DNA of 64,000 bases, from positions 62,001-126,000 of the forward strand of contig JACRAY010000006.1 of assembly GCA_016213325.1 (NCBI GenBank). The letters are read 5' to 3'. The notes under the pieces are model-generated. The model was not told where the DNA came from. It searched no databases and was given only the letters and a program-made list of their open reading frames with translations. A program made the position numbers and the translations under genes. The stretch's first letter is position 1. Every line of letters begins with the position of its first letter. This stretch comes from Burkholderiales bacterium (GTDB lineage: Bacteria; Pseudomonadota; Gammaproteobacteria; Burkholderiales; Burkholderiaceae_C). This document shows, in pieces, positions 43,728 to 52,070 of the stretch.

Positions 43728-44318
43728 ATGTCCAGCAAGCATTCCTTCCTGCGCAGCCGCACCCTGCCGTGGGCGGCTGCCATCGTGCTGCCGCTCGTGC
43801 TGGGGACGGCCGCCGCGCAGCAGGCAACGATGTCGACCGACGTACGCGGCACGGGCTCGGCCTCGGGCGCCGTAAGTGGTGCGACCGGCAGCACCGGCGC
43901 TGCTGCGACCGGCAGCGCGAGCGGCAGTGCCGCTGCCAGCGGCAGCGTCGGCAGCGGTGGCGCTGCGGCCGGCGGCAGTGCAGGCGGCAGCGGCAGCGCA
44001 TCGGGCAGCGTCGGCGGCTCGGCGGGTGGCGGCGGCTCGGCTGGTGCCGGCGGGTCCGTCAGTGGCGGTGGAACAGCCGGCGGCGACGGAACGGCGGGCG
44101 GCAGCGCCAGCGGTTCGGCAAGTGCCGGCGGCAGCGTGGGGACCAGCGGCAGCGTCGGATCCGACGGCGCCAGCGCCGGCGTGAGCGGCAGCGCGGGTGC
44201 GTCCGCTTCCGGCGCCGTGGGAGCTGCGGCCGGTGCAGCAGGCGCGGCCGGTTCGGCCGCCGGCTCGGCCGCTGCTTCCGGCAGCGGCGCCGCCGGTGCC
44301 GGCGTGGGTACCCGCTAG
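43728..44318 (+). CDS. Secreted Gly/Ser/Ala-rich low-complexity protein
   Basis: A 196-residue protein with AGGAG before the ATG and a convincing Sec signal ('LPWAAAIVLPLVLGTAAAQQ', cleaved after AAA/AQ). The mature part, about 165 residues, is almost only Gly, Ser, Ala with some Val, Thr and Asp, in irregular GSASGS/GGSAGG units. It has no cysteine and no tryptophan after the signal. Such composition suggests an intrinsically disordered, silk-like or matrix protein; no family can be named. Its TAG stop shares CTAG with the convergent gene's stop. Third-position GC use supports real coding. Confidence 0.7.
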   Translation: MSSKHSFLRSRTLPWAAAIVLPLVLGTAAAQQATMSTDVRGTGSASGAVSGATGSTGAAATGSASGSAAASGSVGSGGAAAGGSAGGSGSASGSVGGSAGGGGSAGAGGSVSGGGTAGGDGTAGGSASGSASAGGSVGTSGSVGSDGASAGVSGSAGASASGAVGAAAGAAGAAGSAAGSAAASGSGAAGAGVGTR

Positions 44319-45301
44319 GCGGCCACCAGCGCCTGCGGCTCGCGCAGCAGGCGCGTGCGTGCCGCTTCGTACTCGCGCTTCAGGCGTGCGACGAGCGCAG
44401 CGGCGCTGGTGACTTCGGTCACGGCGCCGATGCCCTGGCCGCTGCCCCAGATTTCCTTCCAGGCCTTGGGCTTGCTGCCCTCGCCGCCGCCGAAGTTCAT
44501 CTTGGTGGGGTCGCTCTCGGGCAGGTTGTCCGGGTCCAGGCCGACTGCGCGGACCGACTTCTTCAGGTAGTTGCCGTGCACGCCCGTGAAGAGGCTCGAG
44601 TAGACGATGTCGTCGCTGCTGCCTTCGACGATGGCGTGCTTGTACTCTTCGCTCGCGCGCGCTTCATGCGTGGCGATGAAGGCCGAGCCGATGTAGGCGA
44701 AGTCGGCGCCCATGGCCTGCGCGGCCAGCACCGCGCCGCCGTTTGCGATGGCGCCCGACAGGGCGATCGGGCCGTCGAACCACTGGCGGATTTCCTGCAC
44801 CAGCGCAAACGGGCTCTTGATGCCCGCATGGCCGCCGGCACCCGCCGCCACCGCGATCAGGCCGTCGGCGCCCTTCTCGATGGCCTTGTGCGCAAATGTG
44901 TTGTTGATGATGTCGTGCAGCACCACGCCGCCGTAGCTGTGGATCGCCTCGTTCACGTCGACGCGCGCGCCCAGCGAGGTGATGATGATCGGAACCTTGT
45001 ACTTCACCACCATCTGCATGTCGTGCTCGAGCCGGTCGTTGCTCTTGTGTACGATCTGGTTGATGGCGAACGGCGCCGCCGGCCGGTCGGGGTTGGCGCG
45101 GTTATAGGCGGCGAGTGTCTCGGTGATCTCGTGCAGCCAATCGTCCAGCTGCGCGGCCGGCCGCGCATTGAGCGCCGGCATCGAGCCGACGATGCCGGCC
45201 TTGCACTGCTCGATGACCAGCTTGGGGTTGCTGATGATGAACAGCGGCGAGCCGATGACGGGCAGCGACAGGTTCTGCAGGGCGCGGGGGAGTTTGGACA
45301 T
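44315..45301 (-). CDS. Nitronate monooxygenase / 2-nitropropane dioxygenase-like flavoprotein
   Basis: A 328-residue FMN TIM-barrel enzyme. The ATG at 45301 ('MSKLPRALQNLSLPVIGSPL') is preferred over an upstream in-frame codon. Phosphate-binding and flavin motifs are 'GADGLIAVAAGAGGHAG' and 'ALSGAIANGGAVLAAQAMGA' followed by 'YIGSAFIATHEA'. The family oxidises alkyl nitronates but also includes enoyl-ACP reductase FabK and uncharacterised members; this group in beta-proteobacteria often lies near fatty acid genes. It is downstream of, and separated by a terminator from, an acyl-CoA dehydrogenase operon. Confidence 0.88.
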   Translation of the reverse strand: MSKLPRALQNLSLPVIGSPLFIISNPKLVIEQCKAGIVGSMPALNARPAAQLDDWLHEITETLAAYNRANPDRPAAPFAINQIVHKSNDRLEHDMQMVVKYKVPIIITSLGARVDVNEAIHSYGGVVLHDIINNTFAHKAIEKGADGLIAVAAGAGGHAGIKSPFALVQEIRQWFDGPIALSGAIANGGAVLAAQAMGADFAYIGSAFIATHEARASEEYKHAIVEGSSDDIVYSSLFTGVHGNYLKKSVRAVGLDPDNLPESDPTKMNFGGGEGSKPKAWKEIWGSGQGIGAVTEVTSAAALVARLKREYEAARTRLLREPQALVAA

Positions 45302-45319
45302 GGTGGGAGGATTCTCGGG

Positions 45320-45338
45320 AAAAAGCACGGTCGTGCTT
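45320..45338 (-). terminator. Intrinsic terminator of the etfBA-acyl-CoA dehydrogenase operon
   Basis: On the minus strand AAGCACG-AC-CGTGCTT is followed by TTT, giving a 7-bp stem running into a short T-tract, 12 bases past the acyl-CoA dehydrogenase stop. It insulates the nitronate monooxygenase-like gene from the operon above. Confidence 0.55.
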
Positions 45339-45350
45339 GTCACCTAGTTG

Positions 45351-47141
45351 TCAAAACGCCTCGAGCGCCATCGCCGTCACGCTCGCGGCGCCCTCGACGA
45401 TGCTGTCCCGCTGGCCCGGGGCCCTGGCGAGGATGTGCTCGGCATAGAAGCGAGCGGTCGTCACCTTGGCCTGCATGAAGTCCTTGTCCTCGCCCTTGGC
45501 CAGCAGGTCTTCGGCCACCAGCAGCGAACGCGCCAGCTGCCAGCCCGCCACGAGGTTGCCGGTGAGCATGAGGAAAGGCACCGACCCTGCAAAGGCGTCG
45601 TTCGGCGACGTCTTCGACTGGCCCGCGATGAAGGCGACGGCGTCGAGGAAGGCCTTGCGGGCGGCAGAAAGCTTCTTCGCCACCGAGCGCGCCGCCGCGC
45701 TGTCGCGGGCATTCAGCTCACCTTCGGCCTGCTCGACCTGCGCCGCGATGGCCTGCGCCGTCCTGCCGCCGTCGCGCGCGGTCTTGCGGCCCACCAGGTC
45801 GTTGGCCTGGATCGCGGTGGTGCCTTCGTAGATGGTCAGGATCTTTGCGTCGCGCAAGTACTGCGCGGCGCCCGTCTCCTCGATGAAGCCCATGCCGCCG
45901 TGCACCTGCACGCCCAGCGACGCCACTTCCAGGCTCATCTCGGTGCTGTAGCCCTTCACCAGCGGCACCAGGAACTCGTAGAACGACTGGTTCTGCTTGC
46001 GCACTTCGGCGTCGGGGTGGTGGTGCGCGGCGTCGTAGGCCGCGGCAGCCACCGACGCCATGGCGCGGCAGCCTTCGGTGTACGCGCGCATCGTCATCAG
46101 CATGCGCCGCACGTCGGGGTGGTGGATGATGGGCGCAGCGCCCGCCACCGAGCCGTCGACCGGGCGCGACTGCACGCGGTCCCTCGCGTACGACACGGCC
46201 TTCTGGTAGGCGCGCTCGGCCAGGGCGATGCCCTGCATGCCCACGGCATAGCGCGCCGCGTTCATCATGATGAACATGTACTCGAGGCCGCGGTTTTCCT
46301 GGCCCACGATGTAGCCGACAGCACCCCCGTTGTCGCCGTACTGCAGCACCGCAGTAGGCGACGCCTTGATGCCCAGCTTGTGCTCGATGCTCACGCAATG
46401 CACGTCGTTGCGCGCGCCCAGCGACCCGTCCTCGTTGACCAGGAACTTCGGCACCACGAACAGGCTGATGCCCTTGACGCCTTCCGGCGCACCCGGGATG
46501 CGCGCCAGCACCAGGTGCACGATGTTGCCGCCGTAGTCGTGCTCGCCGTAGGTGATGAAAATCTTCGTGCCGAACACCTTGTAGGTGCCGTCGGGTTGCG
46601 CCTCGGCGCGCGTACGCACCGCCGCCAGGTCGCTGCCGGCCTGCGGCTCGGTCAGGTTCATGGTGCCGGTCCACTCGCCCGTGACCAGCTTCTCGAGGTA
46701 CACCGACTTCAGGTCGTCGGAGCCTGCGGTCAGCAGCGCCTCGATGGCGCCGTCGGTCAGCAGCGGGCACAGCGCGAAGCTGAGGTTGGCCGAGTTCAGC
46801 ATCTCGCCGCACGCCGCGCCTATGGTCTTGGGCAGGCCCTGGCCGCCGAAGTCGGTGGGATGCTGCAGGCCCTGCCAGCCGCCTTCGGCGTACTGCCGGT
46901 AGGCTTCGGCGAAGCCCGGGGTGGTCGTGACCTTGCCGTCCTTCCACGACGACGGGTTGCGGTCGCCTTCGACGTTGAGCGGCGCCACCACGCCTTCGGT
47001 GAACCTGGCGCATTCCTCCAGCACGGCTTGCGCCGTGTCGAAGCCGGCTTCCTCGAAGCCGGGCAGCTGCGCGACCTGGTCGATGCGGGCGAGATGCTGG
47101 ATGTCGAACAGCATGTCCTTGAGGGGGGCGCGGTAAGTCAT
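45351..47141 (-). CDS. Acyl-CoA dehydrogenase, large (DmdC/AcdA-like) family
   Basis: A 596-residue FAD enzyme of the long acyl-CoA dehydrogenase group, about 200 residues longer than the classical form because of a C-terminal extension. 'GTMNLTEPQAGSDLAAVRTR' is the substrate/FAD signature. 'VQVHGGMGFIEETGAAQYLR' and 'ILTIYEGTTAIQAND' carry the catalytic Glu. Relatives include 3-methylmercaptopropionyl-CoA dehydrogenase (DmdC) and long-chain enzymes. Electrons would pass to the ETF encoded directly upstream in the same operon. Chain length of the substrate is not evident. Confidence 0.93.
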   Translation of the reverse strand: MTYRAPLKDMLFDIQHLARIDQVAQLPGFEEAGFDTAQAVLEECARFTEGVVAPLNVEGDRNPSSWKDGKVTTTPGFAEAYRQYAEGGWQGLQHPTDFGGQGLPKTIGAACGEMLNSANLSFALCPLLTDGAIEALLTAGSDDLKSVYLEKLVTGEWTGTMNLTEPQAGSDLAAVRTRAEAQPDGTYKVFGTKIFITYGEHDYGGNIVHLVLARIPGAPEGVKGISLFVVPKFLVNEDGSLGARNDVHCVSIEHKLGIKASPTAVLQYGDNGGAVGYIVGQENRGLEYMFIMMNAARYAVGMQGIALAERAYQKAVSYARDRVQSRPVDGSVAGAAPIIHHPDVRRMLMTMRAYTEGCRAMASVAAAAYDAAHHHPDAEVRKQNQSFYEFLVPLVKGYSTEMSLEVASLGVQVHGGMGFIEETGAAQYLRDAKILTIYEGTTAIQANDLVGRKTARDGGRTAQAIAAQVEQAEGELNARDSAAARSVAKKLSAARKAFLDAVAFIAGQSKTSPNDAFAGSVPFLMLTGNLVAGWQLARSLLVAEDLLAKGEDKDFMQAKVTTARFYAEHILARAPGQRDSIVEGAASVTAMALEAF

Positions 47142-47171
47142 GATGGGTCTCCGTATTTGTCATGCCGCGAG

Positions 47172-47228
47172 CCGGCATCCACCGTGGGTGCCGGGAGGGC
47201 AGCATGGATCCCGGGTCAAGCCCGGGAT
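47172..47228. repeat. Two hairpins between etfA and acyl-CoA dehydrogenase
   Basis: Stem 1 (47172-47194) pairs CCGGCA with TGCCGG and a GC-rich inner part. Stem 2 (47208-47228) is ATCCCGGG-TCAAG-CCCGGGAT. The second is a common dispersed repeat type in betaproteobacteria (followed by GACAC). They fill the 94-bp gap and may set the ratio of ETF to dehydrogenase message. Confidence 0.6.
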
Positions 47229-47235
47229 GACACAC

Positions 47236-48168
47236 TCAAAGGGCCTTGATCAACTCAGGCACGGCGGCAAACAAATCCGCCTCCAGCCCATAGTCGGCCA
47301 CGCTGAAGATCGGCGCTTCCGGGTCCTTGTTGATCGCCACGATCACCTTCGAATCCTTCATGCCGGCCAGGTGCTGGATGGCCCCCGAGATGCCGCAGGC
47401 GATGTACAGCTGCGGCGCCACGATCTTGCCGGTCTGGCCCACCTGCAGGTCGTTGGGTGCGTAGCCCGCATCCACTGCGGCACGGCTGGCACCGATGGCT
47501 GCACCGAGCTTGTCCGCGAGCGGCTCCAGCACTTCATGAAACTTCTCGCTCGAGCCCATCGCGCGGCCGCCCGAGACGATGATCTTGGCGGCAGTGAGTT
47601 CGGGCCGGTCGTTCTTCGCGATCTCCGCGCCCACGAAGCTCGACTTGCCGCTGTCGGCCACGGCATCGGCCGTTTCGATGGCCGCGCTGCCGCCGCTGGC
47701 CGCAGCCGGGTCGAAGGCGGTGGTGCGCACCGTGACCACCAGCGTGGCGTCGCTGCTTTGCACGGTGGCAATGGCGTTGCCCGCATAGATGGGACGCTCG
47801 AAGGTGTTGGGGCTCTCCACCTTGGTGATGTCGCTGACCTGGGCCACGTCCAGCTTGGCCGCGACGCGCGGGGCTACGTTCTTGCCGTGGGCGGTGGCCG
47901 GGAACAGCAGGTGGCTGTAGTTGCCGGCGATCGCCAGCACCTGCGCTGCGACGTTTTCCGCCAGCTGCTCTGCCAGGCTCGCGCCGTCGGCGTGGATCAC
48001 CTTGGCGACGCCCGCGATCTGGCTGGCAGCCTTGGCCGCTGCACCGGCGTTCTGGCCGGCGATGAGCACGTGCACGTCGCCGCCGCACTGGGCGGCCGCC
48101 GTGACGGTGTTGAGGGTGGCGCCTTTCAGGCTGCCGTGGTCGTGTTCCGCAATGACGAGGACTGCCAT
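47236..48168 (-). CDS. etfA: Electron transfer flavoprotein, alpha subunit
   Basis: A 310-residue subunit that, with EtfB, carries electrons from acyl-CoA dehydrogenases to ETF-quinone oxidoreductase. The C-terminal FAD-binding half has '[20 protein letters not shown]', '[18 protein letters not shown]' and '[20 protein letters not shown]'. Its ATG abuts the etfB stop, so the two are translated together. Length and motifs are normal. Confidence 0.97.
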   Translation of the reverse strand: MAVLVIAEHDHGSLKGATLNTVTAAAQCGGDVHVLIAGQNAGAAAKAASQIAGVAKVIHADGASLAEQLAENVAAQVLAIAGNYSHLLFPATAHGKNVAPRVAAKLDVAQVSDITKVESPNTFERPIYAGNAIATVQSSDATLVVTVRTTAFDPAAASGGSAAIETADAVADSGKSSFVGAEIAKNDRPELTAAKIIVSGGRAMGSSEKFHEVLEPLADKLGAAIGASRAAVDAGYAPNDLQVGQTGKIVAPQLYIACGISGAIQHLAGMKDSKVIVAINKDPEAPIFSVADYGLEADLFAAVPELIKAL

Positions 48169-48918
48169 CTAGATCACCTTCGCTTCGTTCTTCAGTTTGG
48201 CAACCAGCGTCGCCACGTCCGCCACCTTGATGCCCGCCTTGCGGCCGGCCGGCTCCACCACCTTCAGCGTCTTCAGGCGCGGCTTCACGTCCACGCCCAG
48301 GTCTTCCGGCTTCACGACGTCGAGCTGCTTCTTCTTGGCCTTCATGATGTTGGGCAACGTCACGTAACGCGGCTCGTTCAGGCGCAAGTCGGCCGTGACG
48401 ATGGCCGGCAGCGCGACCGAGATGGTTTCCAGGCCGCCGTCGATTTCACGCGTGACCCTGGCCCTGCCGTCGGCGATCTCCACCTTCGAGGCGAAGGTGG
48501 CTTGCGGCAGGTCGGCCAGCGCCGCCAGCATCTGGCCGGTCTGGTTGGCGTCGTCGTCGATCGCCTGCTTGCCCAGGATCACCAGGCCGGGCTGTTCCTT
48601 GTCGACCAGGGCCTTCAGCAGCTTGGCCACGGCCAGTGGCTGCAGTTCCTCATCGGTGTGCACGAGGATGGCGCGGTCGGCGCCGATGGCCATGGCGGTG
48701 CGCAGGGTCTCCTGGCACTGCTGCACGCCGCAGGAGACGGCGATGACTTCGGTGGCCACGCCCTTTTCCCTGAGGCGGACCGCCTCTTCGACGGCGATTT
48801 CGTCGAACGGGTTCATGCTCATCTTCACGTTGGCGATGTCCACACCCGTGTGGTCCGACTTCACGCGGACCTTCACGTTGTAGTCCACCACCCGTTTCAC
48901 CGGTACGAGGACCTTCAT
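48169..48918 (-). CDS. etfB: Electron transfer flavoprotein, beta subunit
   Basis: A 249-residue AMP-binding subunit. It opens with '[19 protein letters not shown]' and contains '[18 protein letters not shown]', the ETF beta signature '[20 protein letters not shown]' and the acyl-CoA dehydrogenase recognition loop '[18 protein letters not shown]'. It is the first gene of the operon etfB-etfA-acyl-CoA dehydrogenase. A 20-bp palindrome 38 bp upstream is the likely operator. Confidence 0.97.
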   Translation of the reverse strand: MKVLVPVKRVVDYNVKVRVKSDHTGVDIANVKMSMNPFDEIAVEEAVRLREKGVATEVIAVSCGVQQCQETLRTAMAIGADRAILVHTDEELQPLAVAKLLKALVDKEQPGLVILGKQAIDDDANQTGQMLAALADLPQATFASKVEIADGRARVTREIDGGLETISVALPAIVTADLRLNEPRYVTLPNIMKAKKKQLDVVKPEDLGVDVKPRLKTLKVVEPAGRKAGIKVADVATLVAKLKNEAKVI

Positions 48919-48956
48919 GCTTCTGATGCTCCAGAGTTGCGGAAACTGGTTGACGT

Positions 48957-48976
48957 TGACGTTTACGTAAACGTCA
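48957..48976. promoter_or_regulatory. 20-bp perfect palindrome upstream of etfB
   Basis: TGACGTTTACGTAAACGTCA is its own reverse complement over 20 bases and sits 38 bp before the leftward etfB start. The sequence resembles the TTTACGTNNACGTAAA-like sites described for MerR-family LiuR regulators of branched-chain and fatty acyl-CoA catabolism, whose regulons often include etfBA. No such regulator gene lies in the window. The regulator assignment is inference. Confidence 0.6.
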
Positions 48977-49032
48977 TTCTAGGCGCTGGCGCCTGCGAAT
49001 CGCTCCAATTGTCGGCCCGCCGACACAAAAAA

Positions 49033-49044
49033 GAACGGTCGTTC
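49033..49044. promoter_or_regulatory. Inverted repeat GAACG-GT-CGTTC, possible TetR-type site
   Basis: GAACGGTCGTTC is a short inverted repeat in the AT-richer part of the 259-bp gap between divergent etfB and the TRAP binding-protein gene. It resembles half-sites used by TetR-family acyl-CoA responsive repressors (AACGNNCGTT). It could serve either gene; weak evidence. Confidence 0.35.
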
Positions 49045-49177
49045 GATTTTCAATTATAGGCCCGGCACCCACCCTGTTCACCAACCGCGCGGACGGTTAA
49101 TCCGGGTAAGTCTGGACCGGTGTCCGTGCGGGCGCAACGTACAGTCTGCCGGATTCGCATCACCGGAGCATGCCCCC

Positions 49178-50188
49178 ATGAAACGCCAATTGCTGGTCGC
49201 CGCCGCGACTGTCCTCGCCGCCGGTACCGCCTCGGCCCAGACCACGCTGACCCTGTCGAGCTGGGTGCCGCCCAACCACTCGCTGACGCTGGTGCAAAGC
49301 GAATGGTGCGAGCTGGTGTCCAAGAATTCCGGCGGCAAGATCAAGTGCAACCTGCTGCCGCGCGCGGTGGCCGCGCCCCCCGGTACCTTCGACGCCGTGA
49401 AGAACGGCCTGGCCGACGTGTCCTTCATCGTGCACGGCTACACGCCGGGGCGCTTCGTGCACACGCAGATGGCCGAGTTCCCCTTCCTCGGCGACGCCGC
49501 CGAGCCGCTGTCGGTGGCCTTCCACAAGGTTGCCAGCAAGCACCCGCAGTTTGCGCAGGAGCACGCCGGTGTCAAGGTCATCGCCTACTTCACGCACGGC
49601 CCCGGCATCGTCTTCAACACCAAGCGGCCGGTTGCCAAGGCCGAAGACCTGCAGGGCCTGAAGTGGCGCGTGGGCGGCGGCATGGTCAACGAAATCGCCA
49701 AGACGCTGGGCATGAACGTCACGCTCAAGCCCGCCCCCGAGTCGTACGAGCTGCTTGCCGGCGGCGTGATGGACGGCACGCTGTTCCCCGCGGAGTCGAC
49801 CGAGTCGTTCCGCATCGACAAGCTGATCAAGCACGCCACCACCTTCCCGGGCGGCCTGTACAACACCAGCTTCGCCTTCGTCATGAACCCGGCCAAGTAC
49901 GACAAGATGAGCCCCGACGAGAAGAAGGCGGTGGACGCCGCGTCGGGTGAGTTCGCCGCGCGCATGATCGGCCGCAGCTGGGACAAGGTGGACCGCCGCG
50001 CGTTCGCGCTGATGCAGGCCAACAACGTGAACATCGTCAAGGCCGACGCGAAGTTCGTCGCCGACGTGAAGGCGAAGACCTCGGGGCTGGAAGCGAAGTG
50101 GGCCAAGGAGGCCGAGGCCAAGGGCCTGAAGGACGCGGCGAAAGTGCTCGCCGACTTCCGCGCGGAGATCGCGAAGGCTTCGAAGTAA
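49178..50188 (+). CDS. TRAP transporter periplasmic solute-binding protein (DctP type)
   Basis: A 336-residue protein with signal 'MKRQLLVAAATVLAAGTASA'. Motifs 'LTLSSWVPPNHSL', 'GLADVSFIVHGYTPGRF', 'AKAEDLQGLKWRVGGG' and 'AGGVMDGTLFPAES' define the DctP/7alpha family, which binds carboxylates through a conserved arginine (here within 'GLKWRVGG'). It supplies the DctQ-DctM permease encoded downstream. The ligand, probably an organic or aryl acid, cannot be read. An intrinsic terminator follows it. Confidence 0.93.
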   Translation: MKRQLLVAAATVLAAGTASAQTTLTLSSWVPPNHSLTLVQSEWCELVSKNSGGKIKCNLLPRAVAAPPGTFDAVKNGLADVSFIVHGYTPGRFVHTQMAEFPFLGDAAEPLSVAFHKVASKHPQFAQEHAGVKVIAYFTHGPGIVFNTKRPVAKAEDLQGLKWRVGGGMVNEIAKTLGMNVTLKPAPESYELLAGGVMDGTLFPAESTESFRIDKLIKHATTFPGGLYNTSFAFVMNPAKYDKMSPDEKKAVDAASGEFAARMIGRSWDKVDRRAFALMQANNVNIVKADAKFVADVKAKTSGLEAKWAKEAEAKGLKDAAKVLADFRAEIAKASK

Positions 50189-50210
50189 AGACGACCGTCG
50201 GTCTGGTACA

Positions 50211-50247
50211 AAGGCGGCACCCGTGCGGGGGAGCCGCCTTCTTTTTT
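50211..50247 (+). terminator. Intrinsic terminator inside the TRAP operon
   Basis: AAGGCGGC (50211-50218) pairs with GCCGCCTT (50233-50240), followed by C and six T. It is a strong Rho-independent terminator between the binding-protein gene and dctQ. Partial read-through would give the excess of binding protein that importers need. Confidence 0.8.
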
Positions 50248-50258
50248 CGTGGACGCCA

Positions 50259-50744
50259 ATGAAGAAACTGCTGGAACTGGCCAGCGGCCTGCTGTCGGGG
50301 CTTGCCCTCTTTGCCATCATGGCCCTGACGTTCTTCGACGTGCTGGGCCGCAAGTTCGCCAACCGCTCCATCGACGGCTCCCTCGAACTCACCGAATTGC
50401 TGATGGTGGTGGTGATCTTCGGCGCGCTGCCGCTGGTGTCCGAGCGGGGCGAGCACGTCGAGTTCGACTCGCTCGACCCGTACCTGCCCCGGTGGCTGCG
50501 CAAGGCGCAGAACGTGCTGGTGCACCTGCTCTGCGCGGGTTTGCTGGTCGGGCTGGGCTGGCTGATGTGGGAGACCGCTTCGCAGTTCATGGCGTCGGGT
50601 GAGACCACGGCGCAACTGAAGATCCTGAAGGCGCCCTTCATCTACGGCATGAGCATCCTGTGCATCGCCACCGGCGTCATCCACCTGTTCCTGCTGGGGC
50701 AGCCGCCGGTGCAAAGGGCCGAAGGGGAAGGTGTGGCCCTGTGA
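50259..50744 (+). CDS. TRAP transporter small permease subunit (DctQ)
   Basis: A 161-residue inner-membrane protein with four hydrophobic helices. The ATG at 50259 ('MKKLLELASGLLSGLALFAI') is chosen over an upstream in-frame codon inside the terminator region. 'FFDVLGRKFANRSIDGSLEL' and 'ERGEHVEFDSL' are typical of DctQ. The stop overlaps the dctM start (GTGA). With DctM it forms the Na+-driven permease. Confidence 0.92.
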   Translation: MKKLLELASGLLSGLALFAIMALTFFDVLGRKFANRSIDGSLELTELLMVVVIFGALPLVSERGEHVEFDSLDPYLPRWLRKAQNVLVHLLCAGLLVGLGWLMWETASQFMASGETTAQLKILKAPFIYGMSILCIATGVIHLFLLGQPPVQRAEGEGVAL

Positions 50745-52033
50745 CCGAAGCCTTGCTCGGGTTCGGCGCCATCTTCCTGCTCGCAGTCATGCGCGTGCCG
50801 CTGGCATTCGCCATGGGACTGGTCGGCATCTGCGGGATGGGCCTCACGCGCGGCTGGGGCCCTGCGATGGCGAGCACCTCGCAGGTGGTTTACGAAACCG
50901 GCTTCGCCTACACGCTGTCGGTGATCCCGCTGTTCATCCTGATGGGCAACTTCGTCGCCCGCGCGGGCCTCGCCCACGAACTGTTCCAGGCGGCGTACGC
51001 CTTCGTCGGCCACGTGCGCGGCGGGCTCGCGCACGCGACGGTGGCAGCTTGCGCGGGCTTCGGCGCCATCTGCGGGTCGTCCATCGCCACGGCGGCCACC
51101 ATGAGCAAGGTGGCCTACCCGTCGATGCGCCGGCTGGGCTACAGCGAGTCGCTGTCCACCGGCGTCATGGCGGCCGGCGGCACGCTGGGCATCATGATCC
51201 CGCCGTCGACCATCATGGTGATCTACGGCATCGTCACGCAGACGAACATCGGCCAGCTCTTCGCAGCCGGTGTGATCCCTGGCGCATTGACGGCGTCGCT
51301 GCTGATGGCAGGCATCGCGGTGATCACCGCACGCGATCCCGAACACGCGCCGCCGGGTGAGCGCACCCCGTGGCCCGACCGCTGGCGCGCGCTGCGTGGC
51401 ATCTGGGGCGTGGTGGTGCTGGTGGTCGTGGTGCTGGGCGGCATCTACGGGGGCTTCTTCACGGCCACCGAGGGCGCCGGCTTCGGCGCCTTCGGCGCTT
51501 TCCTGTTCGCGCTGCTGCGCGGCCGGCTTTCGTTGCGAGTCGTGCTCGAGGTGCTGGTCGAGTCGGCGCGCACCACCGCCATGCTGTTCACGCTGCTGAT
51601 CGCCGCGACCATCTTCGCCAACTTCGTGAACTTCACGAGCATGCCGTCGGACCTGAAGGACCTGATCACCCAGTCGGGGCTGTCGCCGACGATGGTGGTC
51701 GTTTCCATGATGGCGATCTACGTGGTGCTTGGCACCGTGATGGAGGAGCTCACCATGGTGCTGCTCACCATCCCGCTGTTCTTCCCCATCGTCACCAGCA
51801 TGGGGTTCGACCCGGTGTGGTTCGGCGTGCTCATCGTGATGATCGTGCAGATCGGCCTGATCTCGCCGCCGGTGGGCATGAACCTCTTCGTGATCAACGC
51901 GCTGCTGCCCGGCGTGGGCTTGCGCAACATCTTCAAGGGCTGCTGGCCCTTCGTGCTGGTGATGGTATTCGTGCTGGGGCTGCTGATTGCTTTTCCGCAG
52001 CTGAGCTTGTGGTTGCCGTCGTTGATGCGCTGA
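50741..52033 (+). CDS. TRAP transporter large permease subunit (DctM)
   Basis: A 430-residue membrane protein with about twelve helices. It starts at a GTG overlapping the dctQ stop by 4 bp. Conserved segments are 'VIPLFILMGNFVARAGLA', 'ACAGFGAICGSSIATAATMS', 'GGTLGIMIPPSTIMVIYGI' and 'IGLISPPVGMNLFVINAL'. It carries the Na+ and substrate path. With the binding protein and DctQ this is a complete TRAP importer. Confidence 0.95.
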   Translation: MTEALLGFGAIFLLAVMRVPLAFAMGLVGICGMGLTRGWGPAMASTSQVVYETGFAYTLSVIPLFILMGNFVARAGLAHELFQAAYAFVGHVRGGLAHATVAACAGFGAICGSSIATAATMSKVAYPSMRRLGYSESLSTGVMAAGGTLGIMIPPSTIMVIYGIVTQTNIGQLFAAGVIPGALTASLLMAGIAVITARDPEHAPPGERTPWPDRWRALRGIWGVVVLVVVVLGGIYGGFFTATEGAGFGAFGAFLFALLRGRLSLRVVLEVLVESARTTAMLFTLLIAATIFANFVNFTSMPSDLKDLITQSGLSPTMVVVSMMAIYVVLGTVMEELTMVLLTIPLFFPIVTSMGFDPVWFGVLIVMIVQIGLISPPVGMNLFVINALLPGVGLRNIFKGCWPFVLVMVFVLGLLIAFPQLSLWLPSLMR

Positions 52034-52070
52034 GCGGAAGTCCGGGGTTTTCCTTCTGCGTCTTCTGCGT

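Noticed and set aside
42260-45478. 1072-codon plus-strand frame across cydB and the nitronate monooxygenase-like gene
   Set aside because: It is a shifted-frame shadow, Arg/Ala-rich, that crosses several real genes and overlaps them on both strands.
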